From contig FWWN02000184.1 in assembly GCA_900175165.2 (NCBI GenBank), forward strand, positions 1 through 64,000: 64,000 nucleotides of DNA. The letters run 5' to 3'. The notes beneath the pieces were generated by a model that was given only the letters and a program-made list of their open reading frames with translations, searched no databases and had not been told where the DNA came from. The DNA is from Rhizomucor pusillus. Lineage: Eukaryota > Mucoromycota > Mucoromycetes > Mucorales > Lichtheimiaceae. Below, in pieces: positions 25,501 through 37,307 of the stretch; within the stretch, counting starts at the first letter, position 1, and each line of letters opens with the position of its first letter. A program made the position numbers and the translations under genes.

Positions 25501-26883
25501 GATGGAGATAGCACCAGCGGTGAAAGCAAGGTCGAAAACGAAGAAGAGCTAGTTCCGCGCATGCGATTAGGAGAGTTCGAAGCGGTTGAAGCAGAAAGAG
25601 CGTACCAAAGAGCGGTTGAAGAAGCAGCAGCGCTCGATTCGAACTTTACGGGCTTTACGGGCTTTGTCAGTGGTCGAGCCAGCATCCACTCGGTCGGTTC
25701 TCGTCTCTCTGGATCGTTCGGTGAGCAAATATTGTCGACACCTCCGGTGGCACAGCTTCGAGGCGGGCAGCAGCAGTCGTTGCGTGTACGCAGCACTGCT
25801 ACTAGTGGTTACAAACTTACCGCGGCTGTTATGGGCATGTATGGTACGACGATGCGACCTATGGACGGCCAACGGAAATCGCCTCAAAGAGCGAACGGAA
25901 AGGATGACATGGAACTCTTGCCGACAGCGTCGCCAACTAGCAGCATAAGATCGGGGTCTTTTGCCAATCCTTTTGTCTCTTCGCTAGACAATCCGTTTGA
26001 TGACGGATACGCCGTTCCATCCGTTCAAGGTGGAGATTTGAAAATGCAAAATCGACGCAGCCGTTCACAGTTTGCTGGAAAGCACAAGCAGAGTCATTCA
26101 CAGTCATCCTATTTTACGTATTCCTCTCGCAATACCGGCGAAGATTACCCGACTGCATTCTATCCATCCAGAAACGATGTTACTACTACTGCATCTGGGT
26201 TTACCAGATTGCCACCGTCCAACGATATATTGGTACGCGGACGTTCTTACTCTACCGAATCGGCTATTCCATCTGACCGTGCGTCGATACGATCGAATTT
26301 ATCGGCAGCGTACTCCCTCGCCAGCTCCAGTCTCAGCATGGATCCCGAGGCAGCTTTGGAGTCGACTAGACATGGTGGCTACAATGCAACTCCGAGTGGA
26401 TCTGCAGCAGATGGCATTGAAGGAGTGACTGAAGAAGGTCGTAGCGCCGCTCTTCACGGCAAAGTGGGTCTGACAATACCAGGTGTCCGGAACGCTGCTT
26501 TGGCGGCAGCAGCAGCGCCGGCGCCACCGCCTTCCCTTTCCCGAATCCGTTCCACTGGCGGTGGCGGCAGGCGTCGACCGCCGCCACCACCACCAGCAGT
26601 ACCACCGGCAGCAGCACCCACGCATCGCAGAGATAGAAGCGATGCAAGTAGTTCAAGACGCACGGGCGGCGATGCAAAGCAGTCAATACGACAAGAAATA
26701 CAGTCGTACCTGCTGAATGCGGACCTCGATGCTGTCACCCGCGCTCAAGTCAAACAGCACTTGTATCGTCTGTTTGGCGACTCTGTCGAACACGACGATG
26801 ACTTGGAAGAGTTTATCAATAACTGTATCGAGGAAATTACCCTTGAACTACTTTCCAAGTCAACAACGTCAGCTGAAGCCTAG
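22549..26883 (+). CDS. Division-2 chitin synthase-like protein with altered catalytic motifs
   Basis: Three exons, 22549-22684, 22756-23268 and 23330-26883, give about 1,400 residues. Order: an N-terminal membrane block (PDFILHYIFGLK, AARQAWREK, then a helix), a cytochrome-b5-like segment (YAAINGK, FVALDGAILDVTAYLE), the glycosyltransferase-2 domain, a membrane cluster near 810-890, a long disordered tail, and a DEK_C-type C-terminus (about 1337-1394). This order matches class V/VII chitin synthases without a myosin head. Kept motifs are PCYSE, GNRGKRD and TDAD (about 558). The active-site EDR is GEEQ (about 750) and QRRRW is QSRNL (about 791), so chitin synthesis is doubtful. Intron 1 has a GC donor. 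The start is the first ATG in the exon; a further upstream exon is possible. Confidence 0.85.
22685..22755 (+). other. GC-AG intron in the chitin synthase-like gene
   Basis: The exon ends in CTGCAG, followed by GCACGT instead of a GT donor. The intron ends TTTATAG and has a CTAAC branch site about 24 nt before the acceptor. Phase 1 on both sides joins GLKT to AARQAWREK exactly as in the family. Confidence 0.7.
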
Positions 26884-27077
26884 TCAAGTTTTACCTCCAC
26901 CATCTTTATTATTTTTCTAGCATGTCTTTTACTGCATCACTCCTACTACTACTCCCTGTATTTCCCCCTCTTCTTCTTCTCTGTAAATACATTTTCCTTT
27001 CAAACTTTTCCAACTCTGCAAGCTTACATCAATTTAATTCCATCCGCGCCGTTACAAATTTAGCACCCTTTGCCACC

Positions 27078-28199
27078 ATGTTTCCTGCCGTTAATGCAAG
27101 CCGTGGTTCATCGTTATCTGCTGTGGCCCGATATCATTATTCCACTATCTACACGACAACCCAGCTATCCAGACGTTTCATGTCGACATCGGTAAAGCCT
27201 CCGTCTTCATTGACCGCAGCATGTTGCATGATCGGTGACGAGATCCTGAACGGCAAGACTCGCGATTCCAACGCCCATTTCCTTGGTGAGGAGTCGTTTT
27301 ATTCTATATGAAAAGCTAAAGCTATTATATTCATCAATCTGAACTTGACAAAGCACGCTACTTGTTTGAACTCGGTGTTGACTTGAAGCGAGTGGAAATG
27401 ATACCTGACGAGTATGAAGCTATAGGGGATACAGTACGGAGACTTTCAAAACAGCATGATCTCGTCTTCACAAGCGGTGGTATTGGTAACAATCAAGGCA
27501 TAGAAATAGGGAAAAATTGTACGATTTCTCTGATGATTTAGTGTTATCTAGGTCCCACCCATGATGATATCAGGTATAACGACGTGAAATAAAGGACAGA
27601 AAATATCGAGGAATTAACTTAACACTCGTCTATGTAGCTACGAAGCAATTGCGCGTGCCTACTCATTGGACCTAAAGTTGGACGACGAAACATGCCGAGA
27701 AATGCAAAAGACGATGCGTGCCAAATATGCAGATTGGGAGTTGACAGAGGCGCGAAAACGAATGGCCTTGTTTCCCTCACCGGCCGAAATCCTGCGCGTT
27801 GCGCCGCGCGATGAGCTGTGGGTACCTGTCGTGGTCGTTAACAAGAACATCCATATACTTCCTGGTATTCCAAAACTGTTTGAACGACTGCTCACGCATC
27901 TTCGACCTCATTTTGAAAAGATGGTGCTGGATCGGGGTGCTGGCGGTCGATATTTCCGCGTGCAGATAGCAACGAGGCTGCAAGAAGGTGAAATTGCACC
28001 TAACTTGACATCTATTCAGCAACGTGTAGTGAACCAGCATATCAAGATCGGCAGCTATCCTCGATGGGGCACAGATCCGGACGGCATCAGGGTCGTTTTA
28101 AGTGTAGTGGGTAGAGATGAAGAGGCTGTCAAGGATATCGGCAGTCAAGTAGCTTCCTCTGTAGATGGATGGCTGTATGAACCAGTAAAACGTATGTAA
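27078..28199 (+). CDS. MoaB/MoCF-domain protein related to the N-terminal half of FLAD1
   Basis: The fold is the molybdopterin-binding (MoaB/Mog) domain that forms the N-terminal half of animal FAD synthase FLAD1, where it has FAD-hydrolysing activity. Four exons, 27078-27285, 27354-27485, 27552-27573 and 27638-28199, give 307 residues. Motifs: MIGDEILNGKTRDSN, RVEMIPDE, TSGGIGPTHDD, YEAIARAY, INILPGIP-like HILPGIPKLFERLL. The PAPS-reductase-type FAD synthase half is absent. The N-terminus (about 40 residues, rich in Ser, Arg and Thr, with no acid) looks like a mitochondrial presequence. Exon 3 is only 22 nt. In vivo function is unproven; a FAD/NAD-related hydrolase is the likeliest role. Confidence 0.87.
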
Positions 28200-28355
28200 G
28201 AAACCTCATCGAACAGAAAAAAAAATGTATGTGTTGGGGACTTTCTCTTACTTACATGTGGCTACGGCGCGCATTGTGCCACCACCTGTCCTCCTCCCCT
28301 CCTACTTTCTGCCCCGCCGCAGACCAACCAACTTTTTATACACGGCACAGCGACA

Positions 28356-29504
28356 ATGACGAGTAACGCTCAAGAGTTCAATGTCGAAATGGTATGCCGG
28401 AATCAACTTGTGAAGCGCGCGATAACGATCTAAGTGGGGTCTTTTCATCCAGACTGCAGTGCCAAGGGATCTCGTCAAGGACGTGCTCCGAGGTATAGTG
28501 AGCTGCATAATCGCGGGGCAGCGGTAGCCGGTCCAACTTTTGAAATCTTCTAGCTTTGCTCCATGCCATCTTTTTCCATCGACTTCTCGTGAACGTAACT
28601 CCCCGAGAACTGCGCTTTTTGGATATTACTGTAGTAAGTATTTCTCTCTCCAAGTTTATTATCCCAGACTCCTAACAACCTTTTAAACTAGTCAGCTACA
28701 GATAGCCGCGAGGTTGAATCATTAATAGAGGAACGGATAGCTGATTTTCTGTACAATACATCTCCCAGTCACATTAGACAGGGCAAGGTAACGGATGATT
28801 AGATGTATATACGTTCGCACAATGTCACTCTGATAATTCGAGGGATAAAAAGAAGATAGCAGTTTTATTTTATGAGAAGCGGCTGAAAAAGAATTGGTTC
28901 CAGTTCTCAAAGTCTGAGGAGCTGGTCTGTTGGGAACAATGGGTTATCACTGTAGATTTCACACAACCGCAGAGCGAACAAGGTAAGAGAAGGAAGCTTA
29001 GTAGCTTTTTCTCTCGCAACAATCAGACTAAAAAACCATCAATGCTCTAGAACGGCAGAAAGCCATGCGATCTGTGGAGCGGCAATTGTCACAGAGGTTA
29101 ATGGATATTTTGAAACTCGCAAATGATAACAAGGAGCATATACCATCCATCACGACGACCGAAGGGAATCCTTTTCCGTACAAGGTAAATGATGATCAAG
29201 CAGCGGAGGAATGAATGTCATCATGCAAGGTACTGACGAGAATGTGACATAGATTGCGGTTCCTACACAGTCAGAGTCATGGGGTGCAATGATTAAGCGG
29301 CTGCTGGTGACAGATGCAGCACCTCCAGGTGACTACCAGCAAGGAGGAGGAGCGGATATCAATGCACCACCTTCATCTGGATTGCCCACCACCACCAGCA
29401 GCTCATCACGGCGGGGATCGAGCAGCGTAGGTAGACCGATACCAGCACCAAGCTCCAGCAGTAGCAGTAGCACCGCCGCACCGAGAAGTCCAACCAGAGA
29501 CTAG
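28356..29504 (+). CDS. ATG101: ATG101, HORMA-domain autophagy-initiation factor
   Basis: Atg101 is a HORMA-fold partner that stabilises Atg13 in the Atg1/ULK1 complex; budding yeast lacks it. Seven exons, 28356-28391, 28453-28492, 28554-28633, 28692-28787, 28856-28982, 29051-29184 and 29253-29504, give 254 residues with all phases consistent. Characteristic blocks: DVLRALLHAIFFHRLL, IADFLYN, VLFYEKRLKKNWFQF, CWEQWVITVDF, QPQSEQERQKAM and, near the end, ESWGAMIKRLLV, the counterpart of TTTMRRLIKDTL in human ATG101. The last 65 residues (Gly/Ser/Pro-rich) are an extension beyond the usual 218. I did not find the WF-finger pair with certainty. Confidence 0.9.
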
Positions 29505-30487
29505 TAGTAACCTTTCACGACAAATAGATTCCAAGAATTTTATAGTTTTGTAGACGCACTACGATACCGAGGCCTGTTTGTATATTAATTTTCGTTTCTA
29601 ATCATTCACCAAATGAAGTCTCTCTTTTGCCCTTCCCGTGTCGCGTCTCATCAGAGTAGTGAGACTTATATACCATGTCGCTCATTGCTATAGAAAAATG
29701 CGCTTGCATTTTTTTGTTCATCCTAGATAAAAGACACGCGAGACGAGGCAAATTGGATAGTATCATCCGTTCACAGCACCACTGCGCTGTCACAGGGCAG
29801 ACTGTTGTTCGATCGCGAAAGCGCCGGGGGGAGGTGTATGAAGGTAAAGAAGGGGCAAGCAGCAAGAGAGTACAGTAAGGATTACCCCGGGTAACGTCGG
29901 CTTGACCGGAGTTATGTGTCAAGAGAATGTGTGGAGAATTTAGGCTATTCCTTCCCTTTTCTTCCCGTCACATCACGTAAGCTGCAAAAGGGGTATGTGG
30001 CGGAGGACGAAGAGGTCGACTTTGGCTCTGGGGGGATGTGATGAGCATAACAATAAAGAAAACGAAAACCTTGTTGGTTTATCCATGTTCGCCTTCTTGT
30101 TGGAAAAAAAAGTTTTGCTGCTTACGCTTAGAACCGGAAGCAAGGAGCAACTCCGCACAGACATTTTCGTCGCAGCAGTCAATTCAAACGCATGCTTGAA
30201 GCATCGCATGTATACGAGTGCAGCGTGGAGCCTTTCCTGTAGAGAGATCAAAGCAATTGAGAGTTACAAGTTTAGTAGTTTTGAGAGAGAGTGGATTTGT
30301 TTAAATATTTACCCGAATTATCCACATGCAAACCAGGAAATTGTGACAATATCCGATTTTTACCGCTGCTTCAACGTCATCTGGGTGGGACCTGAAATAG
30401 GTTCATCCGATAAAAAATAATAAACTTACCTCGGCTAATCCTACGTAACCTTTTTCATACTCCTTTCACCCCTTTCTTCTAACCACC
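29505..30487. other. Intergenic region, ATG101 to OGDH
   Basis: About 980 bases with no supported exon. Open frames at 29602-29922 (minus) and 29995-30420 (plus) lack family resemblance and splice context. The last 70 bases before the OGDH ATG are C/T-rich, typical of a strong fungal promoter and leader. Confidence 0.55.
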
Positions 30488-33400
30488 ATGTATCGACTGT
30501 CGGCGCTGTCGCGTGCCGCCAAACCTTTCACCTTGTCCTCGGTGGGTCGTGTTCCTGTCGCTGCTAAGCGTCGCGCTGCCCCGGCCCTCGTCACCACCTT
30601 CCACACCCAACAAACCCGCCTCGCAAAGGCAGCACCCGAAAGTACCGATGGTTTCTTGCAAGGCAACGCTGCCAATTACATTGAGGAAATGTACGAGGCC
30701 TGGTTGAAGGATCCCTCGTCCGTGCACTTGTCCTGGCAAGTGTACTTTAAGAACATGGCAAACGGCGTCGCCCCTGGCCAGGCTTACACTCCTCCACCCA
30801 CTCTCGTCCCCTCGGCAAGTGCCCGTTTGCCCGCTTTGCCCGATGCTGTCATTCCCGGCGCTGCAAACGGCTCGTCCTCTGAAGTCATCGACCACATGAA
30901 GATCCAGCTTCTCGTGAGAGCCTATCAGGTGCGCGGTCACCACTTGGCAAAGTTGGATCCTCTCGGAATCCAGCACGCTGATATCCAGCACTCCACTCCT
31001 CCCGAGTTGTCCTACTCTTACTATGGATTCACCGAGAAGGATCTCGATCGCAAGTTCTCCCTTGGTCCCGGTATCCTTCCTGCATTCGTTGGCAACGGCA
31101 AGTCCTTGACTCTCCGAGAGATCATCGATAACTTGCAAAAGATCTACTGTAAGTCGTTATAGTCTTGGAGATGGTAGGATGAATAGTTAATCTACGGATA
31201 CAATAATAGGTGGTTCTATCGGTATTGAATACATTCACATTCCTGATCGTGCCCAGTGCGACTGGATCCGTGAGCGCATCGAGAACCCTCAACCTTACAA
31301 ATACAGCATCGATGAGAAGCGCGTCATCTTTGATCGCTTGACCTGGTCCGACAGCTTTGAACGTTTTGTCGCATCAAAGTACCCCTCCGAGAAGCGTTTC
31401 GGTCTCGAAGGTGGCGAAACCTTGATCCCTGGTATGAAGGCCTTGGTAAGTCTGGAGCAATTCAATGTCCTGTATAAAAGTTGGTGAAAAATTGTTGACA
31501 ATCCTTGGATAGATTGACCGCGCCGTCGACCTTGGTGTTGAATCTATCGTTATCGGTATGCCTCACCGTGGCCGTTTGAATGTCTTGAGCAACGTCGTCC
31601 GCAAGCCCAACGAATCCATCTTTTGCGAATTCAGCGGCTCTCTTGAACCTTCCGAGGAAGGCTCCGGTGATGTCAAGTACCATCTTGGTATGAACTACGT
31701 TCGTCCTACTCCCTCTGGCAAGCGTGTCCACCTTTCCCTTGTTGCGAACCCATCTCACTTGGAAGCTGTCAACCCCGTTGTCTTGGGTAAGACTCGCGCC
31801 CTCCAATTCTACAGCAAGGACACCGAGCGCAAGCACTCGATGGCTGTCTTGATGCACGGTGACGCTGCCTTTGCTGGTCAAGGTGTTGTCTACGAAACCA
31901 TGGGCTTCCATGATTTGCCTGCCTACGGCACTGGCGGTACTATCCACATTGTCGTCAACAACCAGATCGGTTTCACCACTGATCCTCGCTTCGGTCGCTC
32001 TACTCCTTACTGTACCGATATCGCCAAATCCATCAACGCACCCGTTTTCCACGTAAACGGCGATGACGCTGAAGCTGTCACTTTCGTCATGCAACTTGCT
32101 GCTGACTGGCGCCAGACCTTCCACAGAGACGTTGTTATCGATCTTGTCTGCTACCGCAAGCACGGTCACAACGAAACTGACCAGCCCAGCTTCACCCAGC
32201 CCAAGATGTACCAAGCTATTGCTAAGCAAACTCCCGTTGCTAAGCTGTACGCCGAACAACTTCAGAAGGAAGGAAGCTTGACCAAGGATGAAATTGAAGC
32301 CAACCAGAAGCGCGTCTGGCAGATTTTGGAGGAAAGCTATGCTCGCAGCAAGGACTACAAGCCTACCTCGCGTGAGTGGCTCTCCAGCTCTTGGCCTGGC
32401 TTCAAGTCTCCCAAGGAGTGCGCTGAAGAGATCCTGCCTCACCCGCACACCGGTGTTTCCATGGAAACTCTCCAGCAAGTCGGCAAGGCCTTGACCACTC
32501 TTCCCGAGAACTTCAACGTCCACCGCAACTTGAACAGAATCATCCAGAACCGTGGCAAGGCTCTTGCATCCGGCAAGGATATCGACTGGTCCACCGCCGA
32601 AGCTTTGGCGTGGGGCTCCCTCTTGCTTGAAGGAAAGCATGTCCGCTGCTCCGGTCAGGATGTCGAGCGTGGTACCTTCTCTCAACGCCACGCCGTCTTG
32701 CATGACCAAAAGATCGACAACACCTACACCCTCTTGAACCACATTTCTCCTGAACAGGGCATCTTGTCTATCAGCAACTCGTCTCTCTCCGAATACGGTG
32801 TCCTTGGTTTCGAGCTTGGTTACTCACTCGTTGATCCCAACTCTCTTGTTATTTGGGAAGCACAGTTTGGTGACTTTGCCAACAATGCCCAGTGTATCAT
32901 TGATCAGTTCCTCGCTGCGGGTGAGCAAAAATGGTTACAGCGAAGCGGCCTTGTTTTGAGCTTGCCGCATGGTTACGACGGTCAGGGTCCTGAACACTCT
33001 TCTTCAAGAATCGAACGGTACTTGCAACTCTGCGATGACAACCCATACATCTTCCCCTCCCCGGAGAAGTTGGCACGTCAGCACCAGGACTGCAACATGC
33101 AAGTCGTCTATGCCTCCACTCCCGCTCAGTTGTTCCACGTGTTGCGTCGCCAGATCAACCGTGAATTCCGTAAACCCGTAAGTACTGAAAATAATGATGA
33201 TGGAAAAGGATAATAGATTACTGACAACAAGATTAAATAGTTGATCTTGCCCTTCTCCAAGGCCATGCTTCGTCACCCTCTCGCTCGCTCCACTTTGGAA
33301 GAAATGACTGGCGATACCAGCTTCCAGCTCTACCTCCCCGAACCTCATCCCGAGCACCTCGAAGCGCCCGAAAAGATCACCAGACACATTCTCTGCTCTG

Positions 33401-33753
33401 GCCAAGTCTACTACACTCTTCTCAAGGCTCGCGAGGAGCACAAGGTCACTAACGTTGCCATCTCTCGCGTTGAACAGCTCAACCCCTTCCCGTACGAGCA
33501 GATCAAGGAGCACGCCGACAAGTACCCCAACGCAGAAATCATTTGGTGCCAAGAAGAACCTTTGAACATGGGTCCTTGGATGCACGTCCAGCCTAGAATC
33601 ACCACTGCATTGTCACAGACCACCCACCACGCTGGCAAGTCACCCAAGTACACTGGTCGTGAACCTTCTGCCTCCGTTGCCACTGGTAACAAGAAGAAGC
33701 ACTACCAGGAGGAGAAGGAGTTCGTAAGCGCTGCTCTCCAGATCGAGGCATAA
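30488..33753 (+). CDS. KGD1: 2-oxoglutarate dehydrogenase E1 component (mitochondrial)
   Basis: E1 of the 2-oxoglutarate dehydrogenase complex decarboxylates 2-oxoglutarate with thiamine diphosphate in the TCA cycle. Four exons, 30488-31148, 31210-31445, 31513-33177 and 33241-33753, give 1,024 residues (yeast about 1,014). The first 40 residues, with many Arg, Ser and Ala, form a mitochondrial presequence. Then come the lipoyl/E2-contact motif [66 protein letters not shown] and the C-terminal [14 protein letters not shown] and [11 protein letters not shown]. Codon use is strongly biased to C-ending and AAG codons, unlike its neighbours, so it is probably highly expressed. The bias also creates long antisense open frames, which I do not annotate. 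Confidence 0.97.
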
Positions 33754-34005
33754 AAACCAAAATGAAAAAGAAAATCAAAGCATTAGTTTTCATGCATGTA
33801 TTTTAATAATAAAATTAAAACGCCCCAACATATCATGATGATCGTACTAGACACAACTGAACTGTACTGGACTGTTTATAAATGGTTTGGCTTTTAATTT
33901 ATGGGAGTGAGCAAGGAAACAAAAATTTTCCATCGGTTTTTGCTAAGAGGAAAAAAGTATGTACTGCAAAATATAAAAAGAAAGAGAAACAAAAGGGTAT
34001 AATAT

Positions 34006-36803
34006 TTACAGGGAAGATATTTGTGCACTGTGCAGCTGGCGCTCGAGTTCCTCGAGCTTACGTTGCATACTGTCCATTTCCCGTCGGTTTTGTTGTTCGA
34101 TACGGTGCATTTCATCGCGAAGTGCGGCCATCTCGCGGTTCTTGGAATCCAATGCAACTGATTTCGCCTGCAACTGCGCTTGCAAGTGAGAATATATGCT
34201 CTCCTCCTACGTGGAAATTATTCAGTCATTTGCATAAACTATACACAGACTTTTGGCTTACAGTTGGGTTCGACGGTGCAAACAGTTCAAAATCCAGCAG
34301 CTGATCAGCAGATGGTCTGTGAGCTGGATTTTCGTCCATCATCCACAGGATCAATGCGGACTATAGAAAGACATTAGTCAGTAAACCTCATCGCATTAAG
34401 CAATCTTTTCATAGTTACTTGCCTCTTTTGGATATTTTTCCACAAATCCTTCAGGGAACACACCTTTCTTGAGTTGTTCGATGGCGTTTGCTCGTTCCAT
34501 GGCCGTGAAGAAAGGCTGATAAAGTTCAAACAAGATGATACCCAGGGAGTAAATATCAACCTTAGCGTCGTAGCCTCTAGGTGGATTTGCAAGCTGTTCC
34601 GGTGAAGCATACTATGAAGATATCAGAGATATCAGTATACACTTATAGCCAAAGCGCAATGATCGTTTTGAAACTTACAGTACGTGTGCCGACACCGGTA
34701 GTTGGCATCCTCTTGAGCTTTGGACGCGGCTTAAAGTATCCACCGCTGCTGCTTAGGCTGTTCGTGCTTTCCTGACGGCAATGCTGAGACGACGACGACG
34801 ACGACAAAGAAAACATGCTGCTCTGCTGATCAGCCGCCACGCAGCTGCTAGCAGAACCACTAGTGGAAAAGACGGTTGTTGGATAATAGCATTGATCTAC
34901 GACTTTATCGTCGTCCAAAATAGTGGAAGCCAAGCCAAAGTCACCAATCTTGGGCACCCAGTTTTCATCCCACATGCAGTCCCGCAAGGTACCAGCCGTC
35001 AGGACCGAATCGTAGGAGAACCCGTGCTCCTGCCAGTGATTGCTGAAACGACGTTGGTGCTGCCGCCGGTAGCCATCGCCACCTGTAGGCATGGCAAGGA
35101 ATATATTGCTCGGCTTGAGGTCCCGATGGATCAGCGCTTGCTCGTGGATATACGCAGTGCCCTCCAAAATCTGGGCGAAGATTTCAATGTTGCGAGCACT
35201 GTCGACACGCCGTTCTCCTGTTTCCTTGCATCGACGGTTGCGATATTTTATGTACCCGTGAAGTGTAGCTGCAACGTTAGGCATTTAGTTTTTCTTGGCG
35301 CTGCGTTGCTATGTAGTGATAGTAGCGACAATAAATTTACCTGGGCAAAGATACATTTGTATATACAAGGTCCAGCCATGGCTGAAGCTGCAACTACTTT
35401 TTCGTCGTCGTCTTTCTGATGTCCTATTATAGTGAATTTCTGGCCGCGGCGTTGCCGTCGTCGTCGTTTCCGCGGTATCTTTGGCTGCACCTCGGTCGAT
35501 CTCTGGCAGGCACATGCTAGCATCCTTGACAGAGTCCGGTTGCGATAACGGGCACTCCATTTTCTCGTCGGCCGGAGTCTCGATACCAAAATGGATATGC
35601 GACATGTCTTGCTCTGATAGACCTCTAAAGGAGAACGAGTGGTCATCCTCAAACGTGGGATCCTGGCCATTGAAGATACTGTCGTTCGAGTGCTCCTCCT
35701 CCAGCTCGTTGTCTTGACTGGATACCGAGGAGCTTGCATAGGCCTTGTCTTCTTCCCGGTAGTCTTCTTCTTCGTTGATAAAATAGTCTGGACCAGAATA
35801 CTCCAACCAAGACGAGTAATAGCGAACTACATTCCGATGTTCCAGTCTTGCGAGGTGCTTGATCTCGCGGAATATCTTCTCGTACGCGCCGTCCTGGTCA
35901 TCGTCCGTCTCTAGACTGCTCAGACGAATCTTTTTGATGGCATATTCAATACCATCTAATTTGTTACGCGCGCGGTACACGCTCGCAAATCCGCCTCTGC
36001 CGAGCATTGCAATCTCGACAAAATCGTTTCGATATCTCGAGTTTTGAATATTCAAATCAAAAAGAAGATCAGGAGGAGTCCCGTTATGCGACGAATTTGG
36101 CGGACTGGATGTTGTAGAGTGCCGCGACGGAGGAGCATGAGGCGGCGGCGGTGACGCATTGTCTGACAACGACGACGAGTCTTCACTGTAAGGAGTGGAT
36201 GCAATCATGCGAGGCTGTCCCTCCAGGCTGCGAAAGCCCTCGCTACGGACGGTCTGGACAGCAGTGTAAAGCAGTTTTTGAAACGCATTTTGGAAGGTTG
36301 ATCGGACGCTGGCAACCTCGTCCACAAACTCAGAATCAATGAAACCAAGAGAACTCAAAGTCTGGCAAATTAGGAAAAACACCTTGCGATTGGCTTCGGG
36401 TGAATCACCATGCATACGGCAAAAGGACTCGATCAAGGATACAAGCAGCATTTTGGTTTGTCGTCTTCTTTTGTGTGCACCGTCATCCTGCACAGTCGTG
36501 AGTCCAAACGAGACATCATCTTCCTTGCTGTCCGATTTTTTAGATGGTTCTGGAAAATGTTAAGTCAGTGCATTTGAGTTGGCATGTGTGGTACGTCCGA
36601 TAAAGTTATTCACCGTCGTGGTAAGATGCGTCAAAGCAATCGTCGTCTTCGGAGGATTGTTGGTTGTTAAGCGTAGACTCTGGGCTCTGCTCGGGCTTGA
36701 CCCAGAACTTGCTCAAGCGCTCTGACGATTCGTCAGTGTCAAAATGATCTTTGTCTTCATGGCGTGTGTTGTCGTCGTTGAGGGTTTTGGAATAAGGTGA
36801 CAT
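34006..36803 (-). CDS. HRI-like eIF2alpha kinase
   Basis: eIF2alpha kinases phosphorylate eIF2 to shut down bulk translation under stress; HRI-type kinases respond to haem, oxidative or mitochondrial stress. Six exons, 36803-36614, 36549-35341, 35268-34679, 34611-34423, 34360-34262 and 34206-34006, give 825 residues. The kinase domain starts near 240 with LGRGGFASVYRARN and the lysine in YAIKKI. It is split by a long acidic insert between the N-lobe (HRNVVRYYSSWLEY) and LYIQMYLC, the hallmark of the family. HRDLKPSNIF, KIGDFGLAST and the activation loop GVGTRTYASPEQL follow, then ELFAPS and a C-terminal coiled coil (QQNRREMDSMQRKLEELE). The absence of RWD or HisRS domains excludes Gcn2, and there is no lumenal domain. 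The fourth intron has a GC donor. Confidence 0.92.
34361..34422 (-). other. GC-AG intron in the HRI-like kinase
   Basis: On the minus strand the exon ends AAAGAG and the intron begins GCAAGTAAC, the consensus form of a GC donor. It ends TTTCTATAG. Both sides are in phase 0, joining EKYPKE to SALILWMM at the position expected in the kinase C-lobe. Confidence 0.8.
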
Positions 36804-36912
36804 TCAGAAAAGTTAGGTACAAGCAGGGAAAGGAACAAGTGACCAGGCAGACAGTAAAAAGTTAGTTAAGTTTGAAGTGTGCTCATTAAAGTAAAGGAAA
36901 AGAAACAAGAGG

Positions 36913-36933
36913 GGTGTGTATGTGTGTGTGTGT
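36913..36933. repeat. GT microsatellite
   Basis: A short GTGTGTATGTGTGTGTGTGT-type run in the 5' flank of the HRI-like kinase. Confidence 0.85.
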
Positions 36934-37307
36934 TAAAACAAGTTGCCAAGGGCAGCAGGCGGCTTCTCTCTTGTGGTGATGGGTATCAATGCCGCCCTTA
37001 ACATTGGGGTGACACGATGGTGAGCGGTTTCAGTTTCCGCTTGGCTTCAGAGCATCGTTGCTTGAACTCGCTAAAAATGATACAAAACCACTGCTGGCAA
37101 AAATCATTAAACCTTATGACATTTTATCTCTCACACTAGCAAACCGCACCACATTGTTGGTTTTGACGCGAGTTGATGATTTTTGCTGTTTCTTCGCAGT
37201 TCAGCCAAGTTGTGCGGTCATCTCAGGTCCTAAACACCAATTAAGTTACTCGACACCGAGACCCTAAAACCCTTCCTTCAATGAAAGATTTTGCAAACTG
37301 CGACTTC

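Noticed and set aside
25566..25948. Plus and minus frames within the chitin synthase-like tail
   Set aside because: They are shadows of the disordered Ser/Arg-rich region of the real frame.
30479..31138. A 219-codon minus-strand frame over OGDH exon 1
   Set aside because: Shadow of the coding strand; all conserved E1 motifs are in the plus-strand frame.
31462..32742. A 426-codon open frame antisense to 2-oxoglutarate dehydrogenase
   Set aside because: It mirrors the strongly biased codons of the real gene; the translation has no family resemblance, no start context and is not needed to explain the locus.
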